A stretch of 64,000 nucleotides of DNA. Source: Cladorhizidae sp. MBARI D1340-BT2 (lineage: Eukaryota; Porifera; Demospongiae; Poecilosclerida; Cladorhizidae). The stretch lies in NCBI GenBank assembly GCA_028752905.1, contig JAQNBH010000002.1, forward strand, positions 19,581,041 to 19,645,040, given 5' to 3'. Made by a program: the position numbers and the translations under genes. Below are positions 48,794 to 59,861 of this stretch, piece by piece. Each line of letters begins with the position of its first letter. Within the stretch, counting starts at the first letter, position 1. Under the pieces are notes generated by a model that had not been told where the DNA came from, did no database searches, and worked only from the letters and a program-made list of their open reading frames with translations.

Positions 48794-49330
48794 GTTACCG
48801 TTTCAAGTGAGGCTAGGCAACTGAAAAAGCCGTTGCTGTTTACAAAAGCTGCTGCATCGCATGAATGCGTTGCCGCGCAATAACGGGGGTTGCGCGCAGA
48901 CGCATGAATGCGTCGGTGCCCGTCAAAGAGTTAAAACTGAGCAACTACATACCATGTGCATAATATAAAAACCCTGATTGTTATTTGTTTGTCTACTGTT
49001 TCTGCAACTGTGTATGAGAGCTAGAGCATTAGCCTCCCAACCTTCAGGAGTTCTGGCAGAGCACACCATGAAGAGTGCTGTTTGAGGTCATCATACATAA
49101 TTATGCACGGAGATTTGGTGACCATATGATGGAGAAAGATCAAGTGTGGAGAGACAGGAGGGTGGGCTTTGGGTGAGCAGACGGCCAAGCTTAATAAAAT
49201 ATATCTCAACATCAATAGCTATGTAGACACTAACCAAAAAACAGGTATCTAATATAACATGATCCCAGCTTTCAGCCTTTACGATATTACAACATTATGT
49301 ATTGATATATCACTATGTACAAATACTTAC

Positions 49331-49524
49331 CCAACTATAAACATCCTTTGCCATAGTCGTCCAATAATAGTCCTGTGTAAGACGTGCCAAGGTACGCTTC
49401 TGACCTTGATGTGCACCATTGATGTCATGGGCCTCACACAAAACATCAATTGAGAACAGGACCAAGCGCTTAACCTTCTCATTGGGATGGTTTTTTGCTG
49501 GTTGTGTGTAGAACATTGTTTCAC
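49331..49524 (-). CDS. Integrase exon 2: H2C2 domain histidines
   Basis: A 194-nt exon between a GTCTATAG acceptor and a TTGG|GTAAGT donor. Encodes ETMFYTQPAKNHPNEKVKRL then AHDINGAHQGQKRTLARLTQ and DYYWTTMAKDVYSW, the HH half of the integrase zinc-binding domain. It splices in phase 0 to the CxxC exon nearly 8.7 kb away. Confidence 0.8.
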
Positions 49525-49829
49525 CTATAGACAAAATAGCAATGACAAGTTGTGTCATGTACATTATTGCATAGCCTTTATAACAAGACACCTAAATAAT
49601 TTATTTCATTTTTGGTCACTTGAGGAAAGCAATGGTTTATGTAGGCCTAATTTGTTGTGGAGAATATAGACCATGCTTATGAAATCATGGATTTATGTCC
49701 ACATGACAATCACAATCTGAACCAGTAAAGATGTGGAGAAAACACCACAAGCAGGTGGTGAATTATTTACATAACAATGACAATGAAACTGATGCTGCTC
49801 TTCCAAATACCACTGCGTTCTCCAACTCC

Positions 49830-49925
49830 AACCACTGTGTCACAGCTATATGCACCATTCTGTAAATAGTACTCAACCTTCCGCAAGAACACACGTGGGT
49901 CTTTCGATGTTCCACCATGACTGAC
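49830..49925 (-). CDS. Integrase exon 1 candidate: N-terminal segment
   Basis: After an ATTTTCAG acceptor the frame reads VSHGGTSKDPRVFLRKVEYY then LQNGAYS. The VEYYLQNGAYS part is similar to VYQYLHQGVYP encoded at 51999-52100. The 3' boundary is uncertain. The coding segment usually linking this to the H2C2 exon is not seen in the 300 bp between them. Confidence 0.5.
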
Positions 49926-50066
49926 CTGAAAATTCAAATATCAACCTTAGTTTGTTAGATCAACATCATAGGGAAATGGAATTATTGGTACATACTTATC
50001 TGTATATATCTGTCTCCCAGCAATGGCTTAGCTACGAGAATAATACCATCTGTAGATATCTGTCTC

Positions 50067-51751
50067 AGAGTTGCCAACCGTCCCGGAATGGCCGGGACAG
50101 TCCCGGAATTTTGAGCCTTGTCCCGGTGGTGTCCTTGTCCCGGAAATGTCCCGGAATTTACAGCTACGCGCACCTTGCGCTTCCACTCGCTTAGATGGCC
50201 ACTGCAGTCTCAAGCCTGTTTAGTTTAGTCATTTAACACTCGTAAAGCAACAAAAACAGGAGCAGAGAAAAACTTCAGATAAACAAATTTCGGCTCCAGC
50301 GGGTGTGCGAAACAACCTTTGACCTCGTTTCGATTGGAGGTGCGGCACTCACGTGAAACTTCTCAGCACGTTTATCAAAATGGCTATAATTATAGTGTAG
50401 CAAAGAAGCAGAGGAGAGAATGCCATTTTGACAATAAATGGATCAAAGAATTTCAGGGGATAGGGATATATAGGCAAGAGTTTCAAAGGTATAAATAAAA
50501 AATATATAATGAAATTGATTGACAAGGTAAGTAAGCATGGAATACAGCAAATACAGGGTAAATAATAACATCATGGGTACATCGTGCTGCTTGTGTTCAA
50601 TGCAATAGTAATGTCAGTAGTCTTGCCTTCATTTTAGGTCACTTGTATGCCCGATGTACTCTGTGTGCAATCGACTTTGGTGTTACCCATGGTGGGCCGT
50701 AATGATGTCACATCTCACCTCAAGAGCAAGAAACATAAGGATATGTCAAAGGCTGTGCTATCAACTATACCAATCACCTCTCTCTTCCAGCATCAGAGAA
50801 GTGATCAAGTAATCGAAGCAGAGGTCAGGTGGGCTACATTTGTTGCTAAGCACAACATATCCTTTCTGTCTAGTGACCATGCCACCAAGCTTTTCAGCAA
50901 GATGTTCCCAGACTCTCAAATTGCAAAGAAATTATCCTGTTCCCACACCAAAACCACCGCCATAGTGAAGAAAGCTCTTGCTCCTTACTTCACACAGAGA
51001 GTTATGGAGTCAATGTCAAGTGGTCCATTCTCTTTGATGATTGATGAATCCCATGACAAGAGGGATAAGTCTTGCATAATTCTTTTGAGGCTTCTTGATC
51101 CACATGTAGGTGAAGTACGGACGAGATTCTTGGATATGCCTGTTGTGAACATTGCCAACTTGTTTCAAGCCTTGAAGGAGTCACTGACTAAGAATGGGCT
51201 CAGCTTTGACAATGCAGTGTCTTTCATGTCTGATACCACCAATGTTATGAAAGAAGTGAGGTCAGGTGTGCAGAAGCTGATTAAGGATGAGATCCCAACT
51301 TTGTATGATGTTGGTTGCATCTGCCATTTGGCTGATTTAACAGTCAAAGCTGGTTTGAAGGTACTCCCAGTGAACATTGACCAGCTCTTCATCGACTACT
51401 TCCATAGCAGCAAGAGAGCAGCAATTTGTCATCCTATGGTGTTCACTTTTCACTGAGTCAGGGGTGATTTTGAAGCATTGCCCCACACGATGGCTCAGCT
51501 TGCTGAAGTGTGTGAATCGTTACCTCAGGCAGTATAATGGTTTGAAGTCATTCTTCTTGTCTTGTGAGGAAGCTAAGGTCTGTAGCATTCTTTCAAGGCT
51601 TGAAAATCCTCTGACGAAACCTCTGTTCTTTTATCTTGCCCTCAATGGATCAATTCAACCGCCTCTTCCAGAAATCTACAGAGAATACTACCTCACAGCT
51701 GAGCTGTATGATGAGATGAACCGGTTAGTTAGGTCGAAAAATCGCGTATAA
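50067..51751 (+). pseudogene. BED-finger hAT transposase relict
   Basis: The likely left end CAGAGTTGCCAACCGTCCCG (50067) is followed by a TCCCGGA-rich block like that of the 15411 element. Near 50650-50730 a BED-type finger can be read across a one-base shift: RCTLC...FGVTHGG, then RNDVTSHLKSKKH. The RNase-H-like region follows (SGPFSLMIDESHDKRDKSCI, with the Asp-containing MIDES). Then come FMSDTTNVMKEVRSGVQKLI, CICHLADLTVKAGLK and, after a second shift near 51445, KHCPTRWLSLLKCVNRYL. The coding trail ends near 51730, before the dimerisation domain, next to the MITE at 51834, so the 3' half is lost or displaced. Confidence 0.75.
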
Positions 51752-51833
51752 AATTAATGGCGTGGACAAGGGAAAGGCGCACGCTAATTAGGGGGCGGGG
51801 TCGAAAATTCGCGCCGTATATAAAATTAATGTC

Positions 51834-52378
51834 CCGGTGTCCCAGGGAATTTGGCATACCCACTATTTGGTATCCCCATGCCAAATACCCTAGGTTATTT
51901 GGCATCCCCGTGCAAAATATCCTAGGGTATTTGGCATCCCCGCGTGGTATCCCTTCAGGGAATTTGGTATCGCCACGTTTACACACGCGGCGTCGGATAT
52001 GGCTTCGTTTACTGAAGAAGAACGTAAATATGACGAAGTGTACCAGTATCTCCACCAAGGAGTTTACCCTGAAGGAGCCCAGAAAGCTGATCCTAGTTAG
52101 GTAGCGTATTTTAATTTTACTTGTAACCACAGACAGGTATATGACGAGGACACCACGTTGAAGGGCACTCTTTCTTGGCAGCATCACAAATAACTGCTAG
52201 CCCCACCAGTGCTTGTAGCAAGAGCTACAAAGTACGTGCTAGCTGGCGTCGGGATGGGGATACCAAATACCCTAGGGCGCGTGGGATACCAAATTCCCTG
52301 AGGGGATGCCAAATACCCTAGGTTATTTGGTGTGGGGATACCATATTCCCTGGCATGCCAAATACCCTGTGACACCGG
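51834..52378 (+). mobile_element. Palindrome-rich MITE keeping an integrase-like first exon
   Basis: The left terminus CCGGTGTCCCAGGGAATTTG and the inverted right terminus CCGGTGTCACAGGGTATTTG extend as inverted repeats of about 80-100 bp. These are built from subrepeats of CCCTAGGGTATTTGGCATCC type. 24-bp near-palindromes of GCCAAATA-CCTAGG-TATTTGGC type occur at 51880-51903 and 52308-52331. The interior carries the short frame at 51999-52100. It is probably an internally deleted derivative of a larger integrase-bearing DNA transposon. Confidence 0.7.
51999..52100 (+). CDS. First coding exon, KRBA2/Ginger-like N-terminus
   Basis: An ATG frame of 33 codons reads MASFTEEERKYDEVYQYLHQ then GVYPEGAQKADPS. 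The YL.QG.YPEGA.KA pattern is the N-terminal hallmark of KRBA2-like integrases. Possible donors (CTA|GTTAGG or TTAG|GTAGCG) lie at its end, so the apparent stop is probably intronic. No further exon of the protein is inside the element. Confidence 0.5.
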   Translation: MASFTEEERKYDEVYQYLHQGVYPEGAQKADPS

Positions 52379-53190
52379 AATTAACTTGTGGAAAGTTGGC
52401 AAGTATGCAGTGAGTGTCTTCATGGCCGAAGTGTTTCCTGATTTGCGTGGGAGGAAGGGAATAAGCGTCTGCGCAAGTGCAGTGGGTGAAGTGCGAGCGG
52501 AATTAACTTATGGAAGTTGGCAAGTATGTGGAGGAGGTGCTGCGTTTCCTGCCTTGTCCTATAAATCTGCAGCAGACATCAATTTTTTCAGAGTGGTTTT
52601 CAATGTTTCGTCTCGTTTTCCTTCGCTGCACTCTCTCCTGACCTGCTGGTAGGTTAGCCTTTTGTAGGTCTATTACTTACAAACTTACTTTCTCTGCTCT
52701 CATCTATGCAGGTGCCGAATTTGGACAAACTTAATTAAGCTGCACTCATCTGTACAGGCACTGAATGTGGACAAACTGATTCAGGTAAAAATAATATTAA
52801 TATTTCCTTCTCTTTGTTTTTAACAATATTGCATGATGTAGTAATTACTAGTATATAGTTCTTTATGCTAGCAAGCAGCCTGGCCTAGCCCACCATGTCC
52901 TACCCCTACTCCTAGCATATCTACATGCATACAGACCTTAATTTTCTTTTTTATTTCTTTTTTATCTTCTTCTTTTCTTGTTTGTTTTTTATTTTCTAAT
53001 TATTTATAATATTAACAGTTCTTGATTTTTTATTTTATTTTTTTTGAATTAAAAATTATATATTAATAGTGTTATTAATAACAGAAGAAGTCACCAGTGA
53101 GTCCATGCTCTATGTTGTCCCCTCCATTGTTATTAGGAGCTAAGGTATTTAAGCGTGTAAAGTTTTCGTTGAAGTGACAATGTTAATCTC
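52379..53190. other. Non-coding, with a 32-bp direct duplication
   Basis: GGAATTAACTTGTGG..AGTTGGCAAGTATG occurs at 52376-52408 and again at about 52498-52529. The rest is T-rich with no exon. Confidence 0.5.
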
Positions 53191-53194
53191 AGTG

Positions 53195-53625
53195 TGTGTA
53201 TTTGTGTATGCGTACAGGCATGTATGTTGAGTGTGCATGTGTGTGTGCATGAGTGTGTGCATGTGTGTGTATGCATGTGTGTGCATGTGTGTGCATGTGT
53301 GTGAATGTGTGTGAATTCATATGTGTGCATGCATGTGTATACATGTGTATGTGCAAGCATCTGTATGTGTGTATGCAAGCGTGCGTATGTACATGTGTGT
53401 GAGTGCATGTATGTGTATGCATGTGTGTGTACATGCATGTGTATGTGCATGCATGCATGTATGTGTGTGCATGTGTGTGTGAGTGCATGTATGTGTGTGC
53501 ATGTGTGTGTTTGTGCATATGTGTGTGCATGTGTGTGTGTGTACTTGTGGGTTCATCTGTTTGAGCATGAGTGTGTGCATGTGTGTGTGTGCATGTTTGT
53601 GTGTGCATGGTGTGTGTCTAATAAA
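53195..53625. repeat. TG/CATG microsatellite, 430 bp
   Basis: Alternating TGTGTG, CATGTG and ATGCATG without a fixed unit. Frames on both strands (CMH/THT peptides) are by-products. It is the left border of a segmental duplication; a shorter TG tract (about 55165-55245) borders the second copy. Confidence 0.95.
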
Positions 53626-53629
53626 TAAG

Positions 53630-54760
53630 ATAGTTTGTCAATAATAAGCAGTGGGTATGTGAGGTCTCATGTCTGCATGACTCTGCCAGATGCTTCTTAT
53701 GGTTGTGCATGCTGAGAGTAGTTTAGCAAGCATGTAAATTTCGTGTTTTGGAAATACCCATACAAGCAATAATTATATATAACTCCATTCCTTTTAATTG
53801 TTGGACCACCATAAGCTCCTACAGATGCAATCTCTTAGCATCTCTTACGATTTATTATTATTTTGTGCATGTGAACAGTTCATAGTTTTTTTAACCTGCA
53901 CAAGCCAAGTAAACTACTCAATCATTATAAAAATTAATAGTCTTAAAACTTTGGATGAGGTAAATAAGTAGTGGCAGATGATCACACCTACCATCATGAA
54001 TGGACTCTTCTAGACCTTCACCACTGCTTCTGGTAGCTATTCTGCTAAGGAAAACTGCTCATGGACCTATACTTGCCTGGAATCACTCTGAATCCCTTTG
54101 CTCTTGCTCATGGATAAATTTCTTTGTTGCAAAGTTTGTTTTATATATACAGGACGAAGTGCTGCATAAGTTTTGGTTCCTTGATGCAATCGATAGTGGT
54201 GGGTGTTGTGTCTGTGTGTGTGTATAGAGATGGGAGATACCTATGTTGCTATGGCAATGACCTTATGCACCTGGATACCACCTCCGAAGGCTGGTTCTAA
54301 TAGTAAAGCATCTTCCTCTCTCTCAGAAGGGGATGGTGGAAGGGAGGGGCGGGGAGGAGAAGTTGATCTGGGCAAATTCTTGTCTTATGTAAGAGGTGGA
54401 CTTTGTACTTGCCCTAGCAAAGAGCCAAAGACCTTGGTATCTGTGATACACTTGGTGACTGATCAAATGACATGAAGTATTCCATACATGCTATTTCTAA
54501 GTAGAAACTATTAGACTTGTGTCCAACCAAGTAATTAAGGTTGGCATGACCACCATAGCTGGTGAAACTTGATGTTTCTTCCTATAGTGGCTTCGTTAAT
54601 GTTCAACAGGATATTTGGAAGACTTCATCTTCAATGTCTTGAAGATCACTGCAAGTCTTATTTCCCTTGGTCAAAATATGAAATCATTCACACATGTTCT
54701 TATACTGTGTTGAAGTATATTCCTGTCGTAGAAGTACCTGTGGCTCAGTGTTTGTAGGAG
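53630..54760. repeat. Segmental duplication, copy 1
   Basis: It is alignable with 55265-56395 at an offset of about 1,636 bp. Shared phrases include GTCTGCATGACTCTGCCAGA, GAGATGGGAGATACCT, AGTAAAGCATCTTCCTC and CCAAAGACCTTGGTAT. Both copies end in the GGCTCAGTG repeat unit. No open frame is conserved between the copies, so it looks non-coding. Confidence 0.85.
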
Positions 54761-55105
54761 CTGTGGTGTCCTATTTCCCATGTAGCTCAATGATGGCCTG
54801 TCTCCCTCTAACCCAATGATGTGTAGGGGCTGTGAAGGCCTGTCTCCCTGTGGCTCAATGATGGCCTTTTTTGATGTAACTAAGTCATGTGTAGGAGCTA
54901 GGATGGCCTGTCTCTCTGTTGTCTAAGTGATGTGTTGGAGCTGTGATGACCTGTTTCCTTGTGGCTCAGTGCTGTGTATGAGCTGTGATGGCCTGTCTGC
55001 TCAGTGATATGTAGGAGCTGTGGTGGCCTGTTTCCCTGTAACTCAGTGCTGTTTAGGATCTGTGATTGCCTGTCTCCCTGTAGCTTAGTGATGGCCTGCC
55101 TCCCT
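54725..55105. repeat. Minisatellite of about 43 bp, 9 imperfect copies
   Basis: The unit is built on GTGTAGGAGCTGTGATGGCC and TGTCTCCCTGTGGCTCA. It is present in expanded form only after copy 1 of the segmental duplication; copy 2 has about one unit. Confidence 0.85.
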
Positions 55106-55264
55106 GTATATGGTGAGAAGGAGGTATATAGGAGTGGAAGCTCCGGTGTGAACCTCTATATCATGTGTGTATACATGTGTGTGTGCATGCGTTTGCATAG
55201 GTATGTCGATGTGTGTGTGTGCATGTGTATGTGTGTGTGCATGGTAAGGGATAAAATAAATGAG

Positions 55265-56395
55265 AAAGTTTGTCAATATATAAGCTAGTGAGTATGTGAG
55301 GCCTCATGTCTGCATGACTCTGCCAGATGCTGCTTAATGGTTGTGCATGCTGAGAGTAGTTTAGCTCAGAGTCTAAATATCATGTTTTGGAAATGCCATA
55401 ATGACACACAAATTTTTTTGGGAACTCCAACACTTTTAATTGTTGGACCCCCATAAGCTACTACAGATGGAATCTCTTAGCATCGCTCACGATTTATAAT
55501 CATTATTATTTTGTGCGTGTGAACAGTTCACACTAAAAACATTTTTTAGCCAGCACATGCCGAGTAAACTACCTACCTCTTGAGAAAGGTGCTCATGGAT
55601 AAATTTATTTGCTGTAAATTTTGTTTTAAACATACACAACGAAGTGCTGCATAAGTTTTGATTGTTACCTCAATGGAGCTGATTCTTATATGAAACTTTA
55701 TATCACAAAATAATATGAACAATTTATTCTTGATAAAAATAGTTACAGCCGTAAATATTTTTATAAATATGGTGGACAATCGATAGAAGTGGGTATTCGC
55801 TTTTGCTTTTATATGGTGTTTGTGTGTGTGTGTGTGTGTGTATAGAGATGGGAGATACCTGTGTTGCTATTGCAATGACATCATGCACGAGGATACCACC
55901 TCTGTAGACTGGTGCTGTTGTAATAGTAAAGCATCTTCCTCCCTCTCAAAGGGGAAGGGGATGGGGGGAGGAGAGAAGAAGAGAAGTTGATCTGGGCAAA
56001 TTCTTGTCTTGTGTAAGAGGTGGACTTCGTACAAGCCCTAGCAAAGAGCCAAAGACCTTGGTATTTGTGATACACTTGGTGACTGATCAAATGACAGAAA
56101 GTATTCCATACATTCTATTTCTAGAGGAACTAATTAGATTGTTAGACTTGTGACTAACCAAGTAATTAAGGTTGGCATGACCACCATAGCTGGTGAAACT
56201 TGATGATTCTTCCTAGTGGCTTCGTTAATGATCAACAGGACATTTGGAAGACTTCATCTTCACTGTATTGAAGATCACTGCAAGTCGTATTGCTCTTGGT
56301 TATAATATGATATCATTGAGCACATGTTCTTATACTGTGTTGAAGTACATTCCTGTCATCAAAGTACCTGTGGCTCAGTGATGTGTAGGAGCTGT
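55265..56395. repeat. Segmental duplication, copy 2
   Basis: The counterpart of 53630-54760, with a (TG)n tract at about 55818-55842 in place of the shorter one at 54205. A third, more diverged partial copy follows in the next kilobases. Confidence 0.85.
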
Positions 56396-57954
56396 AATGG
56401 CCTGTCTCCCTGTGGCTTCTGGGAGAACTTGTATTGTGTGGTGTTTTAATATCACACCTTTAAGAAAGGGAATGCTCATGGGGATGGACTTCATGAATGT
56501 TAATCTTGTTCTAAACATAGTACAATGACGCAGTACGAAACTTTTGGCTGTTTTGCTCAATGGAACTGATTATTATACATACCATACTGCAATATTGTAT
56601 TTGCATTCCTAGCAGTTATTCATTGTAGCTATTAAATAAACAAAAACCAAAAAGCACCTAACCCACTGTGGTCAACTGGTTGCTGTGTATATTCATTATA
56701 ACATACGGTAAATGCCAGGTTGAGATACCTATGTTACCATGACAATGACCTCATGCACCTGGATCTACATGTCTAGGCTGGTGCTCTCTTAATAGCAAAT
56801 CATCTATTCCCTCTTGGAGGGAGAAGAGACCTACTGCCTGGTAGGCAGGAAGTTGGTACTGTATGTGCAAATTCTGGCATGGTGTAGAGGTGAACTTTGT
56901 ACCGGGGGGCGGCTCTGACTGTCCGGCTAGTCCAGCTTTGGCTCGACCACTTCCAGTGCCATTATTACATTTTGGTGTGGTCATTGAGAAGTGCACGTGC
57001 ATTTTGTGCTATTTATGCAGCCACGAAGAGCACCTCTGAGCGATCAACTAGCAACTAGTTTCAAGTGAAGTATATTTGCATTCCACTATGTCACAACAGT
57101 GCTAGTACTCTCTAGTTACGTAAAGCATCTTCCTCACTCTGGGTAAGTGGGGAAGATAAGTTGATGTGGGCAGATTCGTGTAAAAGCTGGACTTTGTATT
57201 AAACCTAGAAGGGAGTCAAGACCTTAGGAATTGTACTATACTTGTGCCAGATCAAATGACCAGAGGTATTCCATATGTACAAAACTAGTTAGGTGGTTAC
57301 ACTAGTTCCCACCTAATTAAGGTTGGCTAGACTAGCTTTCTCTAGCGATGAAGCTGACTATGAAGAATCTAAAGCTAGGATAGAGGACAATGGTTAGAGT
57401 ACGACCACTGCTAGTACCACTAATTATCACCTTGTTCGAGATCTAGTTACTTGCAACTATTGTGTGCAAGCCTGTTAGTCGTAATAAAGCATGCTTGTAA
57501 GCACATGCAGCTAGGCTGAAATAATTAACAAATAGAACGCGCGTATTCTAATTATAATGGAGGAATTATTGCAGTTTATTTGATCTAGTCTATGACTTAG
57601 GGGAGGATAAACGTAGAGAACGAGTATCACTAGTATTTGTTCTGCAGTTATGTAAGAAGATGTGTGTACAATACTGTATTAAGGTGGAAGCCACACAATA
57701 CCCCAACCACTTCCTTGCCTAACTATCTTAAAACAGCCTGATTCACCTCTGTGACTACACCAAGCAGAGAGCCAAACCTTGTATCTGTACTACACTTGGT
57801 CTGGAGCAGGTGACAGGAAGTCTATATATTAATTAACTGGTTAACTACCGAATTATGGTTGGCAGGACAACCAGGTGTGCAGTGAAACTGACTGAGATTT
57901 CTACCTAGGAGCTTCTTTTACACTGCAGCTTGATATTTGGTAGACTTCATCTTC
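56396..57954. repeat. Diverged further copies of the segmental duplication
   Basis: Fragments matching the duplicated unit recur near 56725-56890 (GAGATACCTATGTTACCATG), 57122-57280 (GTAAAGCATCTTCCTCACTC) and 57765-57830 (GCAGAGAGCCAAACCTTGTA). Between them no gene is recognised. Confidence 0.55.
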
Positions 57955-58165
57955 TATGTAGCTGCTGGGTCTGTGCCTGTGGCTGCTGCGTGTTTCTGTA
58001 GCTGCTTAATTTGTGTGCTGCTGAGTTTGTGCCTGTAGCTACTGGGTTTCTGCCTGTAGCTGCTGGTTCTGTGCCTGTAGCTACTGGCCTGTGGCTGCTG
58101 GTTTGGAGCATATACGTAGCTGCTGTGCTTGTGCCCATACCAGCTGGGCTTGTGCTTCTAGATGC
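57955..58165. repeat. CTG-rich minisatellite of about 21-27 bp
   Basis: Repeated CTGTGCCTGTAGCTGCTGGG variants, about eight copies. Confidence 0.85.
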
Positions 58166-58782
58166 ACTGTTTATTCTAGTCATAGTGTACTTCCACCAGA
58201 GAGTAAATTTGCTAGTTTTTTTCAAGGCAAAGTCAATGGTAGCTATGTAGCTAGCTTTAATAACAGTAGATAACTGCATGCCTAGATCAATAGTTCCATA
58301 AGGGAAATATGTTGCAATAGATAGTCTAGTTCAATAGTTCCATAATGGAGCTAGCTAGCTTTAGTTAGAGTAGTTAACTGCATGTCCAGATAATAGTTCC
58401 ATAAGTAGCTAGGTTTAGACCTCTCAGTGGATAATAGTTACTTATTGCCTTGAGTTTTGCAACTTTTTTCCACTTAGCACCTGGGGATATTGAGCAGTTC
58501 GCTAACCAAATCACCACTGAAAGTTATAGATTTAAAACAACAAGATTTTTTCCTCTCAACACAAGTAACGAATAATGTTAGCAACCAAAGAGATATTAAC
58601 GTGGAGAAGTCACAAGTGTTAATGAGTTAGAGAATTTCAAGAAATCTAGGAAATATTTTGGCCAGATAATAAAAAGGATGCATAAGTAACCATCTTAGTC
58701 TTACTTGGTTATAATTATAAGTTGATGATTAGTAGTCTACATCCAGCCCTGGATCTGCAGATGACAGGTGAAGGTACGTCTA
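58166..58782. other. Non-coding
   Basis: Small duplications of TAGTTCCATAA...TAGCTAG around 58285-58410. No gene. Confidence 0.4.
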
Positions 58783-58990
58783 CAACCTTATCTCCAGTAG
58801 CTATATTCATGTCTCATACAGGGAGGTGCAACCTTTACCTGTACTAGCCAGAGTCAAGCCTGGTGCATTAGAGATGACTAGTAGCCACAGTCAAGCCTTA
58901 TACAGGATGTACGACCTTTACCTAAAGTAGCCACATATAGGTCAAACTTATTCAAGGAGGTGTGACCTTTACCTATAGTAGCAGGCCCAT
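58783..58990. repeat. Dispersed minisatellite, left locus
   Basis: Imperfect 45-bp units of GTCAAGCCTTATACAGGATG then TACGACCTTTACCTA.AGTAG. The same unit forms the array at about 63540-63860, on the other side of the hAT pseudogene. Confidence 0.75.
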
Positions 58991-59861
58991 TTGAAGCAAA
59001 TCTGAACCTGTACGGCAACTAAGCCACACCCACAATGGGAGTGGCTTTACTTGCTACTGGAACTAAATACACCCAACTTATACTCTACCTAATAGCACTC
59101 CTTTTGGAGCTACAGCAGGATTCATACAGAAATTTTTGTTAGGGGGGGGGAAGAGATGTTTGATTCCAAAATATATATTAATCGCTCTCATTATAACAAT
59201 CATCTGTAGGGCTTTGCACAGGATATAGAGGAATTGGGGGGGGGGGGGGGGGGGGGGGGGAAGGTACCTAATTGGCAGACTGGTAGTGGGATCTGGGGGG
59301 AGGTTCCCACATTTTATAATCTCTGAAATAGCAAAATTGCTTGAATTTGAACTTGGCTATGACTGCTATGACTGTTACGCTAAAGGAAATATTACAGAAT
59401 AAGTTTGGGGTGGGAGATGTGTTTTGTTATAATTTTTTGGGGTGGGATCTGAGTTTTTGTTGTTTTGGGGGTGGGGGGGGATATCGCAGGACTCCATCCC
59501 CCTGTATGAAAAACTGGTTGCCACACAGTCGTATAATTATGGTGTATATTAATAAATGTACTGCTATAATGTCTCTGTGTGACCATCCAGTGCTGAAATT
59601 GTGGATACGTTTTGGGCCCTATAGAGTACTCTACATATTGAGGAGAATTTTCTTAGGAACTTCATTTACATTACATTACAAGACAATGTTACTATATCAT
59701 ATGACATAATTAAAACAGGATAGATTGTTGATTCATTAGTGTTTGAAATTTAAAATTGTCCGAAGATAACACTTCTGTGCTCACTTTCTGCAACAAACTC
59801 ATTAGAAGGCATGATTTCAAGTTAAGTTCATCGGTCTTCTCCTTGTTTACATGAATTACCA
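58991..59861. other. Non-coding flank with poly-G
   Basis: Positions 59236-59260 are 25 consecutive G. CATACAGAAATTTTTGTTAG followed by a G run at about 59122-59150 resembles a hAT end and may be the 3' terminus of the neighbouring minus-strand hAT; its partner was not found. Confidence 0.45.

Larger units (their letters stand above)
42474..48930 (-). mobile_element. piggyBac element, 6.46 kb, with nested LINE
   Basis: The left end CTCTTTGACGG (42474-42484) is matched by its complement at 48920-48930. ACGCA follows a few bases inside each end. Flanks are CTAA on the left (42470-42473) and TTAA on the right (48931-48934), so one copy of the piggyBac TTAA target duplication is mutated. The right end holds extra small palindromes (GACGCATTCATGCGTC). 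Inside are roughly 340-bp tandem repeats on the left, a LINE insertion, and the transposase on the minus strand. Removing the LINE gives about 4.3 kb. The element lies within an intron of the KRBA2-like integrase gene. Confidence 0.8.
37988..49925 (-). pseudogene. KRBA2/GIN-like integrase gene with introns
   Basis: Six exons on the minus strand assemble into a Ty3-type integrase: 49925-~49830, 49524-49331, 40602-40520, 40098-~39975, 38465-38377 and 38138-37988. Domain order is an N-terminal YLQNGAY segment, an H2C2 zinc-binding domain (HQGQKRTL...YYW..M..DVYSW | ISTCQQC) and the DDE core (WETLDINLIGPF; MIMDQCREFINQ; NGQNEHTNQTL). All three acidic residues are present, and the second D to E distance is 35 after splicing. 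Phases match at the 49331/40602 and 40520/40098 joints. Such intron-containing integrases occur as Ginger DNA transposons and as domesticated GIN1/KRBA2 genes. Decay signs: Cys for Gly in DQGREF, no AG acceptor before the last exon, a one-base shift near 38024, and Arg for the usual Trp near the end. One exon (after YLQNGAY) and the 3' part are not found. Confidence 0.7.

Noticed and set aside
53133..53628. His/Thr- and Cys/Val-rich frames of over 100 codons
   Set aside because: Products of the TG/CATG microsatellite.
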